From NCBI GenBank assembly GCA_003952965.2, contig CM025849.1, forward strand, positions 15,117,064-15,181,063: a stretch of 64,000 nucleotides of DNA. Reading direction: 5' to 3'. The position numbers were made by a program, and so were the translations under genes. The DNA comes from Morella rubra. Lineage: Eukaryota > Streptophyta > Magnoliopsida > Fagales > Myricaceae. Below the pieces are notes generated by a model that worked only from the letters and a program-made list of their open reading frames with translations, was not told the DNA's origin and ran no database searches. This document shows positions 61,101 to 64,000 of the stretch, piece after piece (position 1 is the stretch's first letter; each line of letters starts with the position of its first letter).

Positions 61101-64000
61101 ATCAAATAAAGAATCGTTTCTATCCTTGATTTAGTGCTAAAATTAATAAAGGAAGTATGGAAAACAGACAAGCAACTCTGCTCGTTCAAAATAGGAGAAC
61201 TCGATTGCTGTCACTAGAGTTTAAGGCCCTCCTTTGCATTTTATTTCATATATTCCTCATGTACAAATATCACGTTATGGACACCAAATCAGGTTCTCAA
61301 AGCACGAAACAAATCACCATAAATACCTTTAAAATCAACTCCAATATCCTAGCTTAAGGATAGAAAAGTTTCGGCAAAGCAATAAAAATATTCATAGGCA
61401 ATCCGAGCACTATATGCTCACCAATTTACCTAATGTTACTATGTGAGTTCCAATCTTTGAATCACTAGTACCCTAGGCAAAACAGAGCTCATGTACAGAC
61501 ATTAGGTCTTACTAACTCGGTGGATTACAAGGAAAACTTAAGTCTCTATAATATACGTGCACGACCTTGATCATTTGGCACAAGCCGTGAGCTTGGCCAA
61601 CTCCAACAAAGAACATTTTGATTATGCAAGTTTCAGATTTAGCATGCAACATGTTTACTCTTTAGTTCTTGTCATTTTTCAAAATTTAAACTTTCCTCCT
61701 TATCTCTAATCACAACACACGACAACCGAATAGCAATACCAAAATACATGCTTCTCTGGCCGAAATCTTCACTATAACCACAACCTGCGCTAAGTTTTCT
61801 TCCAACATTTTTTTTTTCGACATTTCAATATCATATGAGACCCTGCATGCCTTCTTATTGCCTTCACAACAATCTAACAGTTTCGACTAATACAAGCTCT
61901 AATCCTAACATGAAACCAGATTCTACGCACTGATTTAACATGCAAACAAACTAAAATTTTTGTGCGACAGTAATCACCCCAAAATAGCTCCAAACTTCCT
62001 TTTAAACATTTCATCAAACACCTATAGCACATCAAAGTTTTTCCTCAAAGCTTTTAACTTAAAATCTGACCGTGCATATCTGCCTTTCTAACTCCACCAC
62101 TTAACCCAACATACAAAGTGTAGAAAAGGTAACAATAGAAACCATAACAACTTCACAATGACATCCACGGTTCCTATAAAAAAAAATTCATCAAAATAGT
62201 AACCACACTTACCTTGGCTTCTCTTGATTCTCCCTATTGCAACTGAACCCCCTAGCAGTACTGGGCAATTCTCCCTTTTTTTCGAGCTTCTTCTTTCTTC
62301 TCTTCTTTCTTTCTTCTTCTTCGGCTTCAGCGTTCTCCCTCTTTTGTTTGTGTGCGTGAGTGACAAAGAACTAGATAGTAAAGAGGGAAGTGGTGTGCAT
62401 GACAAAAAAAAAACTAGAGAAAATGGGGAGGGGGAAGGATGTCGTAGAAGAAAGGAAACAAGGTGTTGGGGAGGAAAAGACCACTCTACCCACAACCTTA
62501 TCAGTAACGCCTATCTTCATTGGTTAAATCATGCGACAGTTCTTTTTTTTTTTTTAATTTCTCTAACGTTTGGCACCTAGACTTTAATGCTCCCACTGCA
62601 CATGACATGCTGTCCTTTTTACGTTATCTCAGAGCAGACATAAATTTTTCAAAAGTCAAAGCATTTAACTCAAATTCTTTTGAATTTTAAATCCAACTTG
62701 CTGGATCCATTTAGCTGTACTATTAGCAAGAGCATTAACGGCAATAGATATATGTGATTTAAAACTCAACTTTACTGAGGGGCAGTGTATGTAATTCAAG
62801 AGGAAACTTTTAAGCAAGTATTAAGATGGACTAAAATTCTATTGCAATTTAGGTGGATACTTTTAGACAAACAAAAATGAGTGGCATAATTGATACCTAT
62901 AATGACATTCTTAATTAGATACTAATTAATTGCTTGAACAAGAAAGATTTAACACTATTAAAATTCACAAACAAATATAACATTTAAATTATTAATAAAG
63001 ATGAACGAAAAAGTGCTAAAGGAAAATTTCACCTTAGACATAATTTTAAATCAAGTCAACAATATATTTCTTTTCTCAATAATTCAAGATAGTGCAAAAA
63101 CTTAAAGAGTCAAGAAGTAAAATTTTAATGTCTAAATTGACATTGAAATAAACCTAAACTGGTCGATGCTACTAGTCTCTAAGTCGGGGTCTCACAAAAA
63201 ATAATAATACAAACTACAAAGGGAATTACAGTAAATTATTGTATAGTTTTGAAAAAATTTTAAATTTTTTTGTAATTTAATTATTTTAATTTAATTAATT
63301 CATATTGTTTTAAGTTTTTATTTAATATTTTATTTTATTTTTATTTGACTTGGCAATTTATGATGTGATTGATTAAACGCGTGACATGATTTGATTGGGC
63401 ATGATGAGTCACATCATTAAGTTGGGGATGACATACTAATGGAAGGATTTTTTTTTTGGATAATTTGACAAAATTCGATTAAGTTAGCTAGTTGCCTCTT
63501 GTAGGTTAGAATATATTTTTTAGCGAAAGCAAAAGATGCATACTCTTATATCCTGGGTCATGAAGTCGACCAATTAGCATATAATCTATGATTTGATTCC
63601 CTTTCCTTTCATGGCGGAGGGGATCCTGATTATCCTTTTTATTTAGCAATGTGTGGTGATTCTTTAATTTTTCTAGATGAACACGAAAAGTTAATTGCAT
63701 AGAGTTTGACTCTAGAAACAAAGAGGGTATTATTGAGCACAAGGTAGTAATTGTAATTATATTGTCATGTCTTCATGATTTTTCATGTTTGCAGATGCAA
63801 AACAATTTAGTTTAAGAAATTTTATTATAAAAGTTTTGAGAAATGACTTTAAGTTAATTAAGAAAATACCGATGGTGTACGTAATATCAAGTTTTAATAA
63901 AAAAGCAAGATGTGGAATTGTCGAAGGAATCATGTGTTAGTGTATTTGTGTGTTGGCGAAATTCCATGTCAAATTAAGTCCAAATTGAGTTGTAATTTGT
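58121..64000 (-). repeat. Right arm of the giant inverted repeat (reaches window end)
   Basis: Reverse complement of 52180-58063. Differences from the left arm include homopolymer lengths (16 T versus 18 A beside the spacer), an 8-base microsatellite change in the GA tract near 62310, and clustered substitutions between about 58640 and 60740. The arm is cut by the end of the window. Confidence 0.97.
58569..63196 (-). mobile_element. 4,628-bp solo LTR (gypsy-like), right arm
   Basis: Inverted copy of the LTR at 52984-57618: TGTCACGCCCC at 58569 and GGGGTCTCACA ending at 63196, flanked by A-runs matching the TTTTT of the other arm. The 15-mer lies at 59587-59601 in reverse orientation. Because the insertion point is the same in both arms, the LTR was present before the inverted duplication. 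Confidence 0.78.

Overview
The window is plant nuclear DNA, most likely from a woody eudicot. It is AT-rich and gene-poor, with GT-AG introns, a miR160-targeted auxin response factor and dense layers of plant-type transposable elements: Ty1/copia and Ty3/gypsy LTR elements, Mutator-like elements with 9-bp target duplications, and a tRNA-derived SINE. No bacterial, organellar, rRNA or CRISPR sequence was seen. The species cannot be named from the sequence alone.

Only one intact protein gene can be supported: a class C (ARF10/ARF16/ARF18-type) auxin response factor on the + strand at 34082-37961. It has four coding exons and encodes 711 residues, with the miR160 target site in exon 2. Its leader starts somewhere after about 33.2 kb and may contain a short 5'UTR intron and an auxin-response element.

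Layout. 0-4.5 kb: no recognisable gene, a 42-bp tandem duplication and dispersed repeats. 4.6-7.4 kb: a foldback repeat split by a solo LTR, which is itself split by a Mutator-like element (MULE) carrying a captured gene fragment. 8.1-10.3 kb: a decayed copia element (- strand) in which gag is joined in frame to reverse transcriptase. 11.4-22.3 kb: nine tandem copies of a ~1.1-kb unit that spans the left junction of an LTR, followed by the rest of that LTR to 23228; one unit holds an 804-bp solo LTR. 23.2-33 kb: AT-rich intergenic DNA with a small MULE and a possible SINE. 33.2-38.3 kb: the ARF gene. 39.6-43.4 kb: a second, inverted copy of the 4.8-kb solo LTR, a 623-bp MULE, a SINE with a 17-bp target duplication, and the 3' end of a gypsy element. 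43.4-47.8 kb: no gene recognised. 47.8-52.5 kb: a copia LTR-like stretch, then a FAR1/MULE transposase relic flanked by ~0.75-kb direct repeats. 52.2-64.0 kb: a very large inverted repeat (arms of at least 5.88 kb around a 57-bp spacer), each arm carrying the same ~4.63-kb solo LTR.

The elements do not form a pathway. They record successive insertions, LTR-LTR deletions, a tandem amplification and an inverted duplication around a conserved regulatory gene. The most unusual structures are the giant palindrome, with uneven divergence between its arms, and the nine-copy array in which each unit carries a TATA-like box and splice-like signals.
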